From: Mangifera indica
Lineage: Eukaryota > Streptophyta > Magnoliopsida > Sapindales > Anacardiaceae
Direction: 5' to 3'
Assembly (NCBI RefSeq): GCF_011075055.1
Contig: NC_058145.1
Span: forward strand, 4,497,228 to 4,561,227
Length of the DNA: 64,000 bases
Position numbers and translations under genes: made by a program. The notes beneath the pieces were generated by a model. The model was not told where the DNA came from. It worked only from the letters and a program-made list of their open reading frames with translations, and searched no databases. Shown in pieces: positions 23,560 through 37,700 of the stretch. The first letter of the stretch is position 1, and every line of letters starts with the position of its first letter.

Positions 23560-26310
23560 GATATTTTAGACAACCTATTTTGGCCAATTCTTGGGTTTAT
23601 AGGAGACTCGTTTTAGTGTTATTTTTATGCATACAATGCTTTTCTGTCTAATCAATTGAGAGTGACATGATAAAAAACTATGGTTCCAAACAAACGGTAT
23701 GGGAGTACGTTTAGACCCAATACAATTTGCACTTGTCACTTGTCTTTTATTTAGAGATGACATAGATGTGTTGCACTATATGAACTGTTTAAGAACCCCA
23801 AGATTGACGCTACAATACTTCCCAGGGTTTAGTAGATCATTACAATATCAAGACATTAAGGGGACAATTGATGACTAGATTTGGGTGACAATGATGAGAA
23901 TGTTGTAAAGTTTACAATTTTGTATTTAGCATATTCCTTCCTTTTGGGGGTAGACAATAAAAATGTAGTATCTAATCAAATATTGCATCTCGCCGATGAT
24001 CTAAATGCATTTAGTCGGTATCCATAAGGTGTGTTGTCATGGAATAAGACAATAGACTTCATGTGGTAAGGTATACATGGAAGATATGAGTACTACCTAT
24101 AGACGTATGATGTATACATAAGGCCACCCCTTGTTATCAATTACCGAATTATGAGTTTTCCCATTACATTATAGGTAAGTAGTGTATTATCAATTTAGCA
24201 AAGAATCCAATTACATGTTATCATTAGTATTAACCAATTTATTGTCCTTTTTTAATGAAGTTTTGGATTTATGAGAAAATGAGCAACCTATCGCCACATG
24301 TGTTACTTATCAAAGATGATTGTGTCCCACGAATGCTTAAGTGGAAAACCCTTTTCCTTTTGATGTGGGATGAAGCTGAAACAATTATGAGCACACCTTC
24401 AGTAAGTGGAAGTTTCTAATTTTCATAGTATATAATATAATATAATATAATGATATGTTTTGTTAACTTTCAACTGTATCCCACGGATATTTGTTTCAGA
24501 ATCTCATTACAGTTATATTATGTCCAACACTGCTTAATTGGGAGACGAAGTAGTATAATAGGGCATTGAAGTTCATAGGAGAAGAACTATCTATCATGTC
24601 ATCTGATGAGGAGTCAACAGAATCGGTTGATAATTTGCATGTTGTTTTGGGAAATCATGCTTCTTATCGATCATAAACTCATGGTGCTCAGCCCTTGTTT
24701 GGGTATCTCGTGTGCAAGAGTCCATATCATGGGGATCTTGGGCCAATATTTCAAGTGTATCCTTATACATAAGGATGTCCCCGTCATGTATGTTAACCTT
24801 TTAGGCATCACACCCTCAAAAGTTTCATAGGTTGACCTTCGCTAGACACTCATTTCATGATACTACATATAATGGTGTTTCAGAGGACTATCTCCAGTAA
24901 CTCCTATCCCAACAGACTTCTAAGATTGACCTTTAGATGTAACAATAACTTGACCAATATGCTGGGATGATACGAAGGGAGATAGAACGATTGCGTGGTA
25001 AGATGTAAGATTTTTAAACATCCATGGTATACCACATGAAAACATTTGAGGAGTCATATGCTCAAAGGTCGCCATCGATGCAAGTTTGTGGTAGTTGTCT
25101 TTGATAAGATGTGTTCTTTTCTATATGTGTTAATATGTAGTGACACATATGTATTAATTTGTTTAGGTTAACGTGAATAAGGAGATAGAGGTCCCGCTAG
25201 AGTCGTTGTCTCAAATAGAGGTTATCACCTAAGAGCCTGTTGTGCTATATGATGATAAACCTCCGCAGAGAAACGTAGTTAAGACTTCGACACCCTTGAA
25301 ACAGTTAGCATTTGGTCATATCATCAGAAAAGACAAACAATTGATTAGTTCTTTCACAACCTCAACCAAGACACAAAAAGATGTGCCTATTGAAGAGCCC
25401 TACCCTTTGAACCAGATATTGGTCTAAGTGTACAAAACATTCAATAATTGGTACCTTACGACACTTGATGTTTCCCAAAGACATGTCCTATTCGCGAGCC
25501 TTGGTGGTGTCACTAACTCTGTCTGTAAAGGTGAATTATGGATTTTATTAATGACAAAGGGGCATTGGCTTGAAGATACAATAGGGTGAGTTTTCATTCA
25601 TTTATTTGATTATTTCTCCCATTGTTTAACTAACTATTTTCATTTATTTTTTTGATTATTTCTCCAATTGTTTAACTAACTATTTTCTACTATAACATAA
25701 CATATTGAAGCTTTCCTTAGGATCCTTCGTAAAACATATCTAGATATCAATGGAATTTGTGGCAAATTTACTAACATACGCATAAAAGTTCGACTAAATA
25801 GGATCAACTATGGAGTGGCCATCGTTTTTCATTAATCAAATCCACGACATCTTTCATACTTTGCTGAATGAATTTTTTTTGACCAGGGAGTAGAGTGGAT
25901 GAGGTGGCATATAATATTGGTTAAGATTATTTTTTACTACAATCACTTAATTTAATTTCATTATATGACTACATCGCAAGCATTCATTCCAATCAACTTT
26001 GAGAACCAATACTAGGTATGTGGTGTGTTCGATTTGATATTGTGGACTTTATGTGTATATGACTTTCAAGAGGTTGATGGGACCATATAAGTGTTTGACC
26101 CATATCATCTCAGCTAGTACTTATTATCAAACAAGTTGGGTATCTCGCCACCACATAAAACCCCAGTAATTAAATTTAGGTGTGTGCGAAATGTGTCGAA
26201 ACAAGATCCAAGATCGATAGACTGTGGCATTTTTATGCTTATGTTTATAAAGTACCTCACACATAATCACGATTTCAACTTCACATTCTCACACTAACAA
26301 TTACTAAAGA
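23560..26310 (+). pseudogene. DUF1985/Ulp1-like protease gene of MULE copy B, broken
   Basis: DUF1985 signatures come first: FQTNGMGVRLDPIQFALVTC at 23,684-23,745 and LLGVDNKNVVSNQILHLADD at 23,944-24,005, followed by LNAFSRYP and a stop. A Ulp1-type C48 peptidase part then follows: MTKGHWLEDTIG (25,553-25,588), HIEAFLRILRKTYLDINGIC (about 25,703-25,762), IPINFENQY, then a stop, then VCGVFDLILWTLCVYDF (25,986-26,066), and IDCGIFMLMFIKYL (26,217-26,258). In active members the triad is His-Asp-Cys. Here the His codon is TAC (Tyr) at 26,010-26,012, the following Trp is a TAG, Asp is kept, and the Cys is kept (TGT 26,223-26,225). Ulp1-like enzymes cut SUMO precursors; the role within MULEs is unsettled. 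Introns are likely (for example GTGAGT at 25,587). Confidence 0.8.
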
Positions 26311-26879
26311 GGTATACAACCATGTCGATATACCATAGAAGGACATTTGGTAAGAAACAATATCTCATTTGCTTCCAAATATTGTTTGTTTTTTTAGAGT
26401 TGTTAATTAATTTAAACTTTTAATTGTTTATGCAGACTTGCAGGAATTCCCTTAATTATGAAAGTTGATGGACTTCATTCACTTGTTTTGGTTATATGTC
26501 GGTTTCATTCCCTTCTTTTAACATATGTTGATGTTATGCTATTTTACTTCATTTACTTAATTTCATTAATGACTTACCAACAAATTAATGAAAACTACCA
26601 TGAAATATATAATATAAAAACCATTACAACATTACATTAACACAACTAACAAAAAACATTAACACAACAATAACTTTTTCCTTCATATAACTAAATAATT
26701 CTTCCATGCCAACAACTATTTGAAAAAATGAAGTAAGAAAATGAATAAGCGTGATTGATATAAACTGAAAAAATAATCTATAATAACATACAATTGTTTG
26801 AAATTAAAAAAAGGTTTAACAAATTAAAGGAAATCAACAAATGTCAAAAGAAAATTACCTATGATATTCTAATCCGTCA

Positions 26880-29033
26880 GATTGGATAGCCCATGGGTAT
26901 GATGATCTCGTCTTCTACTGCTACTTGATGTGTGAGATAACCTTACAATGGGAATCGGAGTTGGACTCGAACAACTCATTCAAGTATGGCTCAATTAATG
27001 ACATCGACTATAGTTTTGTGGTTAGACTTCCTTTCTTTGAGATGGTCTCCTTGTGTGGCTTGATAAACGACCAGATCTACTTCGTTCCATATGTGGCAGA
27101 TTAATAAATGGCTTATTGGAAGGTGCCCAAGTTGATTGATCACCAACTAGATTGACATCTTTTCGGTATAATGTTTATAAATAATCAATGGAGTAATATA
27201 TGTTTACCCATCTGAAGCAGTTTGATAGGTTGCAAAACTAAGCAACAATAGCGACATGTACAAGAGATTTGTGAAAATTGAAAATTTTCATAGTTGCACG
27301 TCTGGTAAAGAGTATTAATGAGGAACACCTGCTGTCTTGCGTCATGAGCTTCATACTTATGGATGTTGATTGGTTTGATAACCATATTTACAGATTTATG
27401 CACATGTCTAATAATCTTATCCTCTGCCTACGATGTCAACGGATGAGATCGATCACCTAATTAAAAAAATAATCAAACCCAATGTAATAAAGGCTAAATA
27501 AAATTCAACAAAATTATGTTCTTATATATGTTAAGTTTCGACGATTGTAAAACCAATATTGTATTGTGCTTATAAGAAACTTCATCAAAATGGTGATAAA
27601 TAAAACTCACACATTTCTTGTCAAAGCATTAAAGGACTTAACAATATTGGTTGTCATGATGTTATACTGTCATCCTCTAGAGTGGGTGCAAACCGATTTT
27701 TCATAACCGATATTGCTAAAATACAAAGCTGCAACAAGATTCACCAAGTTTATCTTAGTCATGACAGATTCAAAGTCCTTAATGCGATATGTCTTTGTAG
27801 CTCTCCAAAATAATTTTTCAATATGCTTGGTGTTTTTGAACTGCGTACACATGTTGCTTTTTATATGATAGTTACAAAAGCCATGATAGGCATGCAGAAA
27901 TACAATTGCCACTGATGCAATTATTGAATTATGTTGATTCGAAATAATGGCCAAGTTTGAAATATCCCAATGCATATTAGTAGGTACCTCAAGAATGAGA
28001 CATATCCATTCTGTCTGTATGACCAATACTGAATACAAGTGGATAAATTTGGTTATTGTCGTCTTTTGTAATGGTAATGAAAAGAGACCTAACGTACTTT
28101 TCCTTCAAATATGAAGCATCAATGCAAATAACCAAATGACAAAATTGTTGAAATCCCCTTATCGAACAACCTAAAGCCGTGAAGAAAAATTAGAACTTAT
28201 TTTCTGAATTGACATCAACATGTGTAGAAGTTCTTGGGTTCTTTAGCTCCAAATTATGATAATACTTAGGTAAGAGCATGAAAGACTCCTCAGGAGATCC
28301 TTGTAATGCATTTATAGCATACGTCTTCATGCGCCACGCTTGTGTGTATGAAATGTCGATCTTATACCTATCTACCATGTTAGAGATAATTTCCTTTGAT
28401 CGATAAATACGATCAATCACAAATATTGATTTAAGGATAGTTTCCAGTGATCTAACACTTACTTGTCTGTGATGTAGCAATATTTGAGTGTGTGCATCAT
28501 CGATGCAACGTAACACCCAATAGTCTCCATCCTCCTCTCTTTTAGCTTGTGTCTACCTTTTGCATTGATGATCTACACACTTAATTTGATAATGTTTTAT
28601 ATCAGAGGATACAACTTTTCATTAGATGTCTGTCTTTAAAGCATATCTTTCAGATAAAACTATTAATTTAGCTTTCAACTCATAAAAGCCTATTATTCTT
28701 AAATTGTTGTCTCTTTGTGTTTTCCGATTACTAATACCAACGTTCTCAACATCCACTACTGGCTCAGAAACCCACTTGAATGGATTAGGATTATGAATAT
28801 GACTTATATATGCTCTTATATCTATGGAGCTATGATGTCTCATGCTAGACTTAGCCCCTTCATTAATTTGACTTCTGACAATGTCTTTACTCAGTATGCA
28901 ATTTGTGTCATCATTATTATATAATCTCGGAAATTCATCATTATTATCGTCCTTATCCTTAGGACTATAGTCCTCATCCACAACGTCATCATTATCTCTA
29001 TCACCATGGTTTATACCATACTCTTAAAAAATT
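26880..29033 (-). pseudogene. MuDR-type transposase of MULE copy B, truncated and frameshifted
   Basis: In coding order: an acidic linker (about 28,980-28,890), an N-terminal segment (PNPFKWVSEPVVDVENVGIS), a DNA-binding region (about 28,620-28,480), the helical stretch KIDISYTQAWRMK (28,330-28,370), and the catalytic region with HWDISNLAIISN and FLHAYHGFCNYHIKSNM (27,960-27,850). A SWIM-type zinc finger area follows (about 27,300-27,220) and then an Arg/Ser-rich tail (27,090-26,880). The PB1-like start present in copies A and C is missing. Several stops and frame changes occur, for example near 28,600, 28,190 and 27,670. Confidence 0.8.
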
Positions 29034-30721
29034 TATGATTCTACCCAGTTGTATGTGTGATGATCCTTTATTCAAAGGATAGATGTTGTACAAAATAGCT
29101 TTCAAAGCACGTTTTTATTTTATTATATTTTATTTACATAACAGTTTCACCTTATTTTTCTAAATTTACAAATATAAAAGCCCAAATTTACAAAATGAGT
29201 CTCAGACAACATTTTTAAATAATTTATAACAAGATTAGTTATTATGTGGTTTTTAAAACAGTAAAATTAAATCTATAAATATTTTAAATTAAAGGTAAAA
29301 TATGATAATTTATTATATATTAAAAATTATATATACGTAAAATAATTTTAATGATTTCAATAATTTTTTTAAATACTTAAAACAAATACAATAAAATTAT
29401 ATAAATGAATAATAATATATTATTATATAATTAAATATTATTTTATTTTTAATTTATAACAATATAATTAAATAATAATATATTATTACTTATATATAAA
29501 ATTATACCTAAAATTTATAGATATGATACTGCTTAAACAAATATTAAAATCATTTACCACCTAGATTAGACTAAGATTGTGATTATGTAACCGAAAATGG
29601 AATTGGATCCACTGTTCCACCTTTAACAGGTGTCATTTTCCTAAACAAACAGGCGCACAACCAACCAATCAAACAAAACTCTAATTTTGTAATTAATTAG
29701 TAAATAAACCCCACCTTGGATCTCAACATGACTGCCTTTAACCTTGTACAATTTCTAATTAAAATAATAATAATAATAATAATATTTTTTATGGAGCTTT
29801 TCAAGTAACAAAATTTCCTAATTAATGAATCCTTATAATTTATATTGTTATAAATCAGAAAATATAGGCCATAAAGTGCTTGTTATTTTCTAACACAATT
29901 TTAATTAATAATAATGAATTTTATTTTATTACTAATAATGATAATAAATACAAAACAGAGACGCTCCTCACAAAATATTAAGGGCGGGTCTACTAGTTTC
30001 GTGAGTAGAATGCCACCGCTCTTCTTCTTCTCTCTCTCTGAAAGTCTTGTTTAAATATGATTCTCAATTGTTCACTTTTTTGTCTCACCATAAGCCTTCT
30101 CCAATTCCAACTTTCTTCTCTGTTAGTTTAACACTCTTCAAACTACAATACCCACCTCTTCAAATCTCTCTTTAACCTTCACAAATTTCATTGTTTTTTT
30201 TTTTTTTTTAAGTTATATCATCATTTTCTCCACGTAATTCAGGTAGCTACATGGACTTATTTCTTTTCTTTTTATTTTTTCTTTACTTTCTTTTTTTGTC
30301 TGTATTGGTTGCTTCGGTCGCTTCATAGATTTTAGCTTTTCTTTTGCAAGTTGTTTGTTTGTTTTGTTTGTTTTTGTCAAGACATTAGCTTTTAGACAAT
30401 TCTACATAACTATAAGTTTTCTTGCCTGGTTCTTGTTTTATATATACAAATATATTATATCTCTTTGTGGGAAATTTATTTAGGGATTGAACTGCTTGGT
30501 TGTCATCCGGGTTTGTGATTTTTTAGTTTATTTTGATGTTACAAGTTTTGAGTTGATTCTTTGGATTTGGAATTTTTATTGGTTTAATATGTCTGGGTCG
30601 CTTAAAGGTTGTGCATTTATGATTATTGGTAGATCCAGGATGTATGTACACTTTTGATTTGATATTTTGTTTCTCCTTGTATTGATCAGGGTGAATCTTG
30701 TATTGGAGGCATAGGTTCTCC
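29034..30721 (+). promoter_or_regulatory. Upstream and 5' untranslated region of guanylate kinase
   Basis: 29,034-29,950 is AT-rich spacer with an (AAT)n run at about 29,763-29,785 and no gene. CT-rich DNA (CTCTTCTTCTTCTCTCTCTC at about 30,018) resembles a plant transcription start or 5' leader. A plausible leader intron runs from GTAGCTAC (30,241) to GATCAG (30,689), which would place GGTGAATCTTG just before the start codon at 30,722. The leader intron is inferred from splice-like borders only. Confidence 0.4.
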
Positions 30722-33046
30722 ATGGTGAGCTTTTTATTATTGTTTTCTGTTACCTTCTCATTTGAATGAATCAAATTCTTTTAAAAAAAAAAAATGGAGC
30801 CAGAACAAGTTTTCTTTTGTTGTTTGTGGTGATTAGGGTGAAGCTCCGGCTTTCACTGCGGATGATCTGCAGAATGGGAATGGATTTCCAATTTCAAATG
30901 GCTTTGTATTGAAATCCAAAACCAGTGAAACAACCACTGTTATTGGTGATAAAACAGTATGAAAGTGTTGACTTGATCTTTATTTAAAGTCTTTCTTTGT
31001 TTGTTAGTTGGTCGCTGTGTCAGTCAGTCTTATTGTTCAAAATTGTTTGAACAATTTCTTGACAGTACCTTATCGCTGGAAGTGATGAATCTATTGGAGT
31101 TGAGATTTATAACAAATCAACTGGAAAATGGTGAGCTGTAGCTCTGGTTATGAAATTGCTTCATGTGGATTTTAGTTTAGTATTTTGTTGTACTGATTCC
31201 AGGTAATTTTTGCAGGATGATTCCTATTGTGCTTGGCAAAGGTCCCAAGCCAAGTAAAGGCCATTCGGCGTTTGCTATAAATGAAGATCGATTGTTGGTT
31301 ATTAAGAAGGGTGCTTCTCCAGAGGACTGTATTTGGTTTCTTGAGGTTAGTATTTGAAGGAATAAGGCACTCTTGACTTGTGATTTTGTAGTTTTTCTTT
31401 TGGTTAAGTGTTTGATTTGGTTATATATTGGTAGGTGGACACCCAATATGTTCGGGAGCAGAAGAAAACAGTTAATGCTGAGATTGTTGCTTGGAGTAAA
31501 GGGGTGATAGGCAATGCTTGGAAGCCAATTGTTATTAGCGGTCCTTCTGGGGTTGGTAAGGGTACATTGATATCGTTGCTCATGAACGAATTTCAGTCCA
31601 TGTTTGGATTCTCTGTGAGCCACACAACTCGTAAACCAAGGGAACTGGAGAAGGATGGGGTGCATTACCACTTCACTGAGCGAAGTGTTATGGAGAAAGA
31701 GATAAAAGATCGGAAGTTCCTTGAGTTTGCATCAGTTCATGGAAATCTTTATGGAACTAGTATTGAAGCTGTTGAGGTTGTAGCAGATGCTAGAAAGGTA
31801 AGCAAAAGCTGCAAAACAATCTGTGATATATATGATAATTAAGCATGCGTATTTAATGATTATGTGAATGTCAAAACATGGGTGCATGAGGTCATTATCT
31901 TAAGGTATCCGTATTGTTATATTATTGGATGAGATGAAGTGGAACAGCTTTTAACTCCCCAATCAAGCATTCAAATATCTTTTGGATGCGGGCAAAATTT
32001 TGGCTAGATTATGGTTTATATAAATAAAAAAGGAAAAAAAATAGTCATGCGCATGGTGGATGATAGCATAGATTTTGACCTTTTTAGCACCTGTACATGG
32101 TTAATGTTAAAAAATAGCTCATAATTACTTGTGCTTGCAGACTTCAATATATTTCTCTTATTTTTTGGTTTCAATATAGAGATGCATTCTTGACATTGAT
32201 GTCCAAGGGGCAAGGTCAGTGAGGGCTGGCTCTCTTGAAGCTATCTTTATTTTTATCTGTCCACCATCAATGGAGCAGCTAGAGGAGCGTCTTCGTGCAA
32301 GGTTATTAGAGCTATCCACTATGATCTTTTTCATCTCAGTCATTCCCAGGACTGGTGTTCTAATTTACTTCTGTGAACAGGGGGACTGAAACAGAAGAAC
32401 AAATCCTAAAACGACTTCGAAATGCCAAGGCAGAGATTGAGCAAGGGAAAACCTCTGGAATCTTTGATCATATTTTGTATAATGATAAACTTGATGAGTG
32501 TTACGAGAACCTTAAGGTGATTCTGAGCTCCCTTACATGAATGTGTTTGCAAATCTTAAGATCAGTTGGTAATTGTGTTACTATATGCTTTCATGTCCTG
32601 ATAAAAAAACTCTGATTTGGTGTAGAAACTATTGGGTCTTGATGAAAGTACAGTTGCAAACAATCAAACAGGTAAGAAAGCCTGGGAAATTCATCAGTCT
32701 TAAAACTTCTAGTAAACTCAATATATTTTTGTGCCAGAAAAAAATCAAAATGTTTGTTGAACATGTGATTCCAGCACCCAGAGGGATTGATTTGCCAGTG
32801 GACCATTCATTATCAAAAATTGATAGCAAAATCTTCATAGACTGTGGGACTCTAGGATCAGGAAAAGCATCAAAGAACTTGTAAGTTTCATTTTCTTATG
32901 ATGAATATTTTTTGGTGCAATACTTAATGACAAAGACTCTGAACTAACTGCTTATGTGGTGCAGGATTGTATTGGATGTCTCCTTCCTTAAAGGAGGGGC
33001 TCCTGGACGGACTAGAGGGCTTGATGTTTGCACTGTTGATTCATAA
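30722..33046 (+). CDS. GK1: Guanylate kinase (plant cytosolic type with kelch-like N-terminus), ten exons
   Basis: The enzyme phosphorylates GMP/dGMP to GDP/dGDP with ATP. Exons: 30,722-30,724; 30,837-30,956; 31,066-31,130; 31,216-31,345; 31,435-31,797; 32,180-32,301; 32,381-32,516; 32,626-32,671; 32,775-32,880; 32,965-33,046. All introns are GT-AG, the exons sum to 1,173 bases, and the product is 390 residues with no defects. Residues 1-110 form the kelch-like front ([36 protein letters not shown]). The kinase domain runs from about 137 to 320: P-loop GPSGVGKGT at 142-150, [71 protein letters not shown], then [11 protein letters not shown]. The tail [10 protein letters not shown] is also found in plant relatives. 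The first exon is only the ATG, and the next begins GGTGAAGC. The long minus-strand open frame across exons 4-5 is a shadow. Confidence 0.96.
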
Positions 33047-34325
33047 TCAGATGGCCTGAATGGGATCCATAAGTTGAGTTAATGTTCAATGCAGATGATA
33101 CTAACATGGTTTTTCATTTAAAATTTTTCTCTAAACTCATTTGTACAACTTAGCTCTAGTTGTGCTTTCATAAGACTGTGCCAACAAGTTATTATCTTTT
33201 TTTTTTCCCCTGTTGCAGCATTCTTTGCTTGCTTTTGAACAGAAATTGACTTTTAGTATTTTAACAATTACCATGCCCTGCATGGGTAATGAGAGATGAT
33301 TCATGATTTGTGCGGCAAGAATCACTGCAGTCTATTGTTTGAGGTTGAACATTAAGATACAAAAAGAGAGGTGAGAATTTGTACATATTGAAAATGTATT
33401 ATCAAAGTAGAGTTCAATTAGACATCAAGTTCTTCAGACATATTTTAACCTAGTTTGAGCCTAAACATTGACTTTAGGTGAAAACTTTAACATAACTCCA
33501 GGTTAATTAGTCGAACAGTCGACTCAGTTCTTTAAGATCTCATGGTTCCCTTTATTCTTTAGAAGCATAACGTTCAGTCGGGAAATTTTTATTGATTTGT
33601 TTGAGATTTAGTCTTATATAAGTCACCAGAAATCGTTTCCTAATGTTTACAAGGTCTATTTAAAGCCTCTTTTGTTACTAGATTGTCTTCTTATATGATC
33701 CGACTTAAAGGAAAATGATATATGAAAGGACACAATTGGGAACGACCAGTGAAGAAAAATCCCAAATTTGAATGGCGTGTTTTAGTGAAAAAGTGAGATG
33801 GGATGATCTGTTGATGTCTAAATTGTGATGGAGACTTGTCGTTACTCTACTACAATGGTGTGTTTTGGTGAGCTTGTGGCTAGGTGGTTTGCCAAAATGA
33901 AAATGGCTACTTAAAGATTGCTATGAATATTCTAGTTTATGAGGCTGGTGATATTTTGACAAATAACAAGCCAAACTTGGGGTGTTTCCTTGAAAATGCG
34001 ATGGCATGTGCAACTTGTACATCTATAACCTAATTTTCTTCAAAATGAGGGGCCCAATAGAAGACAAAAACCCACACAGGCAAGTGCGAGGCGTCTGTTG
34101 GTGGGGTTTAGGTTTTGTAGGGCCCTTTTCTTTTTTACGTGAAGGGTACGTTAGGATCTGTCGGCTTTAAATCAGTAAGGGCCTGTTTGGGCGGTTGATG
34201 GACGGAAAATTATTCAAATTTTGCATTGAATAGATTCTCCATAATTGCACCAGGAAAAGGGGTAAAAGTAAAAGTGATAGGAGAAATTACATGACAAACT
34301 ATCCTAAAAAATTACAAGATTAGTC
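33047..34325. other. 3' region of guanylate kinase and spacer
   Basis: The first 300 or so bases probably hold the 3' untranslated region. The remainder has no long open frame. GGGCCTGTTTGGGCGGTTG at 34,180-34,198 resembles a MITE end, but no partner was found. Confidence 0.45.
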
Positions 34326-34747
34326 AAATAACATTTTCCCATGGGTTCGGCTTAAAAACTTTTTTTTATCTTTTGATGGTATGAATATCACTATACCACC
34401 CAAAATTTTAAATTCTATTAGTGGAAATTTTTTTTGAAACAATATTACTTTGTTAGAGGTAAAATCATAATATTTTTTTGAGATATTAATTAAAACAGGT
34501 AAAAAACTTTCTGATTAAATTTTTTTAGGCAAATATTTAACACACTTACATTTATAAGCAAAGTACATGAAAATTATCTATTCTACTCTTCCTATTATAA
34601 TCTAACAAAAATGAACAATTTTGTTTCTAAATAAATTAAATAGCACTCTCGTAGTTGGGAATGCAAAATTTGTGATGATTTAACTGAGTTAATAGTGACT
34701 CCATTTCTTGCATTTCGAATGTCCAACAAAAACAATAGCATTCAACA

Positions 34748-37700
34748 ATGTCATCTGAGGTAAGTTTGATTCCTTGGCTTGTTAAGTTTGAAATAGGTTT
34801 AGTGGTTTTTGTGTCGGCTTAGGATTTCAATCGATTTTAGTGTTTGTTTGGTTTAAGGTTTGTAGGGTTAAGAGTTTCAGTCGATTTGTGATGATTTATT
34901 TTGCAAATAGTCATATATTTTGGCTGGATTTTTGCCTTATTGTGTTGTCATCGACGTAGAAGAAAGCCAAATTATAGTCGCAATCACATTTGCATTCGTA
35001 GTCACTTACAATCGCATTTGCATTCACAGTCACTCACAATCATATTCACATTTGTAGTTCCTCACATATCAACTGTTCACATAATGGTTTTGTTTTGTTT
35101 ACATGGATTAACATTGCAATGTTTGTTTTTTTTTTTCAGGGCATTCTAGTTAATCATCAGGTTGGGGAAAGACGATATAATGATGCTTATAGCTTTAGGG
35201 CTACTATAAGTGTTCGAAGTTACGTAGAAACAGTTAAGCATATGAGGACTAACTTTAGTCTTGTGTAGAAAGAGATTTAGGGAAAGCTGTTTTGGACAGT
35301 TTTTGGATCTAGAAGTTCATAAACATAACTCGACTATGATGCAATGTGTACTCTCCTAACAAGTTAACAGAAGGGTGCTAGGAGAGGTATTTTGGTTTAG
35401 ACTCAATAGGGTGGACTATAGATTTGACCCTGTTGAGTTTGTTATGATAACGAGGTTGAAATTTAGTAGGGAAATGTATATGAGTGATTACGTTATGACA
35501 GGGAAAAAACAATTGAGAGAGAGGTATTTTTAGGTGTCAAACATGTGTTGTATGGTGATCTGCACAAAGCTTTTAAACAAATGGCATGAGGGAACAATGA
35601 TGAGCATGTGATAAAAATAATTGCTTTGTATTTGCTCCAATATGGACTGATAAGATCAAATAATCGGAAAGTCATATTGAAACGTATCCTCAGTCTAGTT
35701 GATGATTGAGATGTGTTTAATATATATCTATTGGGGACAATTGTTAGGAGAATAATGACAGAGTGTATGAGTCAGACAATAGAGAAGAAGTATGATAAAA
35801 TTTTGAAAGCATATCCATCATATAAAGAGGATATCCTAGTGTTATCTTAAAGGATGATAAGATATACAATGACATTTCAGGTAACCTAAGTATTAAAATA
35901 ACAGTTATTTTGTTCTTACATTTTATGAATGATTATGTACAACTACAATGTATTTTCAATTTTATAGTTGTGGATATATAAAACTCTAAGCAATTGAGGG
36001 GGTTTTGGATTTGTAATTCTAAAGATAGTGTCCCTTGGATGTTGAGATAGAGAAGTTTTGAAAGCCTAGCATAAGAGGATGTTGATCGCATCTTTAGGGC
36101 TTTTCTGGTATGTTATTATGATTTATATAATATTATATGTGAAAACGACGATTATTTTTTATAATTTAAAGTTTGCCATGTTTGACAGGATGTTGTGACT
36201 CCTATTTTAATCTCGTCAATGGTTAATAAAGAATTATCATGGTACAGAGATGTTGTGGATTACGTGGGTGACGAAGAAGAACTTGATAATGATCATACCC
36301 TCGTAAGATCTCTTGTAGAAATCCAATCTCCTTATTCACAACACCATAATACACTTATACATAGGCATCGGAAGAGTGCACTTGTTTATAGTCCTATCAC
36401 ATTATCTCCTTAGTCGATTGAAACAACACCCCTTATATAGCTCCAATTGGATCCGCATCTATGGTTGAAAACCAAGTTGATCAACATTGGGAGCTTCTCC
36501 AAGGGTTCATGGATAAAGTTGATAAGTATCTTGGAAACTTGGATGAGCGCTAAACATCGCTCAAAGAAAAATTGGTAGAGCTCTAACACATGTACTGTGC
36601 AACCCTAACAAACGAGGTAAGTTTTTCTTAATGATTATTTATTATTTACAATTCGTAAGATTATAGGCTAACCATAAAAATTAATTGGTTATATTTTTTT
36701 TCTATAATATAAGGTGAGTTAACTGAGGTCGTAATTGAGTTATCCAGCCATAAGGATGTAGTTCCCTAAGAGGCTACTACCTTTGCTTCTGAAACTCTAT
36801 TACAACATCAATCCGGTACTTGCTAGACATTATAAAAGAAAAGTCATTCACTTCTAAGCGCGTACATGGACCTATTAAGATAGCAGTGCACACGAGATGT
36901 TATCCAACTGTTGCAACCGTAAGTGGAAGTTGATTATATGATGGAGTTTTTATAGTGTTATGGGGACACAAATGAAGATGCCACAACAATCACTTTTTTG
37001 AATAGACATTACCAAAAAAAAAAAGAATGGTAGAGCACACCATGTTAAGATAACTAATGACTACTGGACTAGGTATGTGATTTTGAACCCACACAAGAGA
37101 TTATATCTTTGTCATATTATTATATTATTAATTACCTCATTATATTTATAATATTGTTGTTTCAATATTGATAACTACTTGGTTGTGTTACGACATACAT
37201 TCCCATTGGCTAAATGGACATATGTTGAAACATCTTTTGATGGGTGGTTGCCACGAGCATTAAAGGATTGGGAAGAGGTTGGATCGGATAGCTATTAATG
37301 GCCCTGATTGTTACTAGACATGTTCGAAGGAATAAATGATCCAGCCCAAGATCAGGGCTACCTCTCATGGGCTTATATGGATAAGGTTTGACATATGTTA
37401 AATGTAAATGTATATTAAATTCTTAACCTTACACACATTAGTCGTATTGATAACAAAGTCATTGTTATTGTTATAGGTATACATTACAATCAATTACGAT
37501 TCTCAACATTGGGCATGCAGTGAACTAGGCCTAAATGCATGGACTTTGAATATTTTTTACTCATTAGCGAATTTCTTTGAGTCTATAGAGAGGTTCTCCA
37601 AGGCAATGACACGATACCATTACCTCATATCTATTATTAGTGTGACTAGTTATTAGGAGGTTAAGGGTGTAGAGCCAAAGATGAAGCCATTGATGATCGG

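Larger units (their letters stand above)
22815..29033. mobile_element. MULE copy B (Ulp1-type), decayed, ends not certain
   Basis: Two genes face each other: a DUF1985/Ulp1-type gene on plus (about 23,560-26,310) and a MuDR-like transposase on minus (about 29,030-26,880). Copy C has the same layout. The long terminal repeats of copy C were not found here. The left end near 22,815 is suggested only by CCCTAAATTAATTTAAAAAG, and the right end is a truncation within the transposase N-terminus. Confidence 0.7.

Noticed and set aside
31177..31671. 164-codon open frame on the minus strand over guanylate kinase exons 4-5
   Set aside because: Opposite-strand shadow of a well-supported coding exon; its sequence resembles no family.
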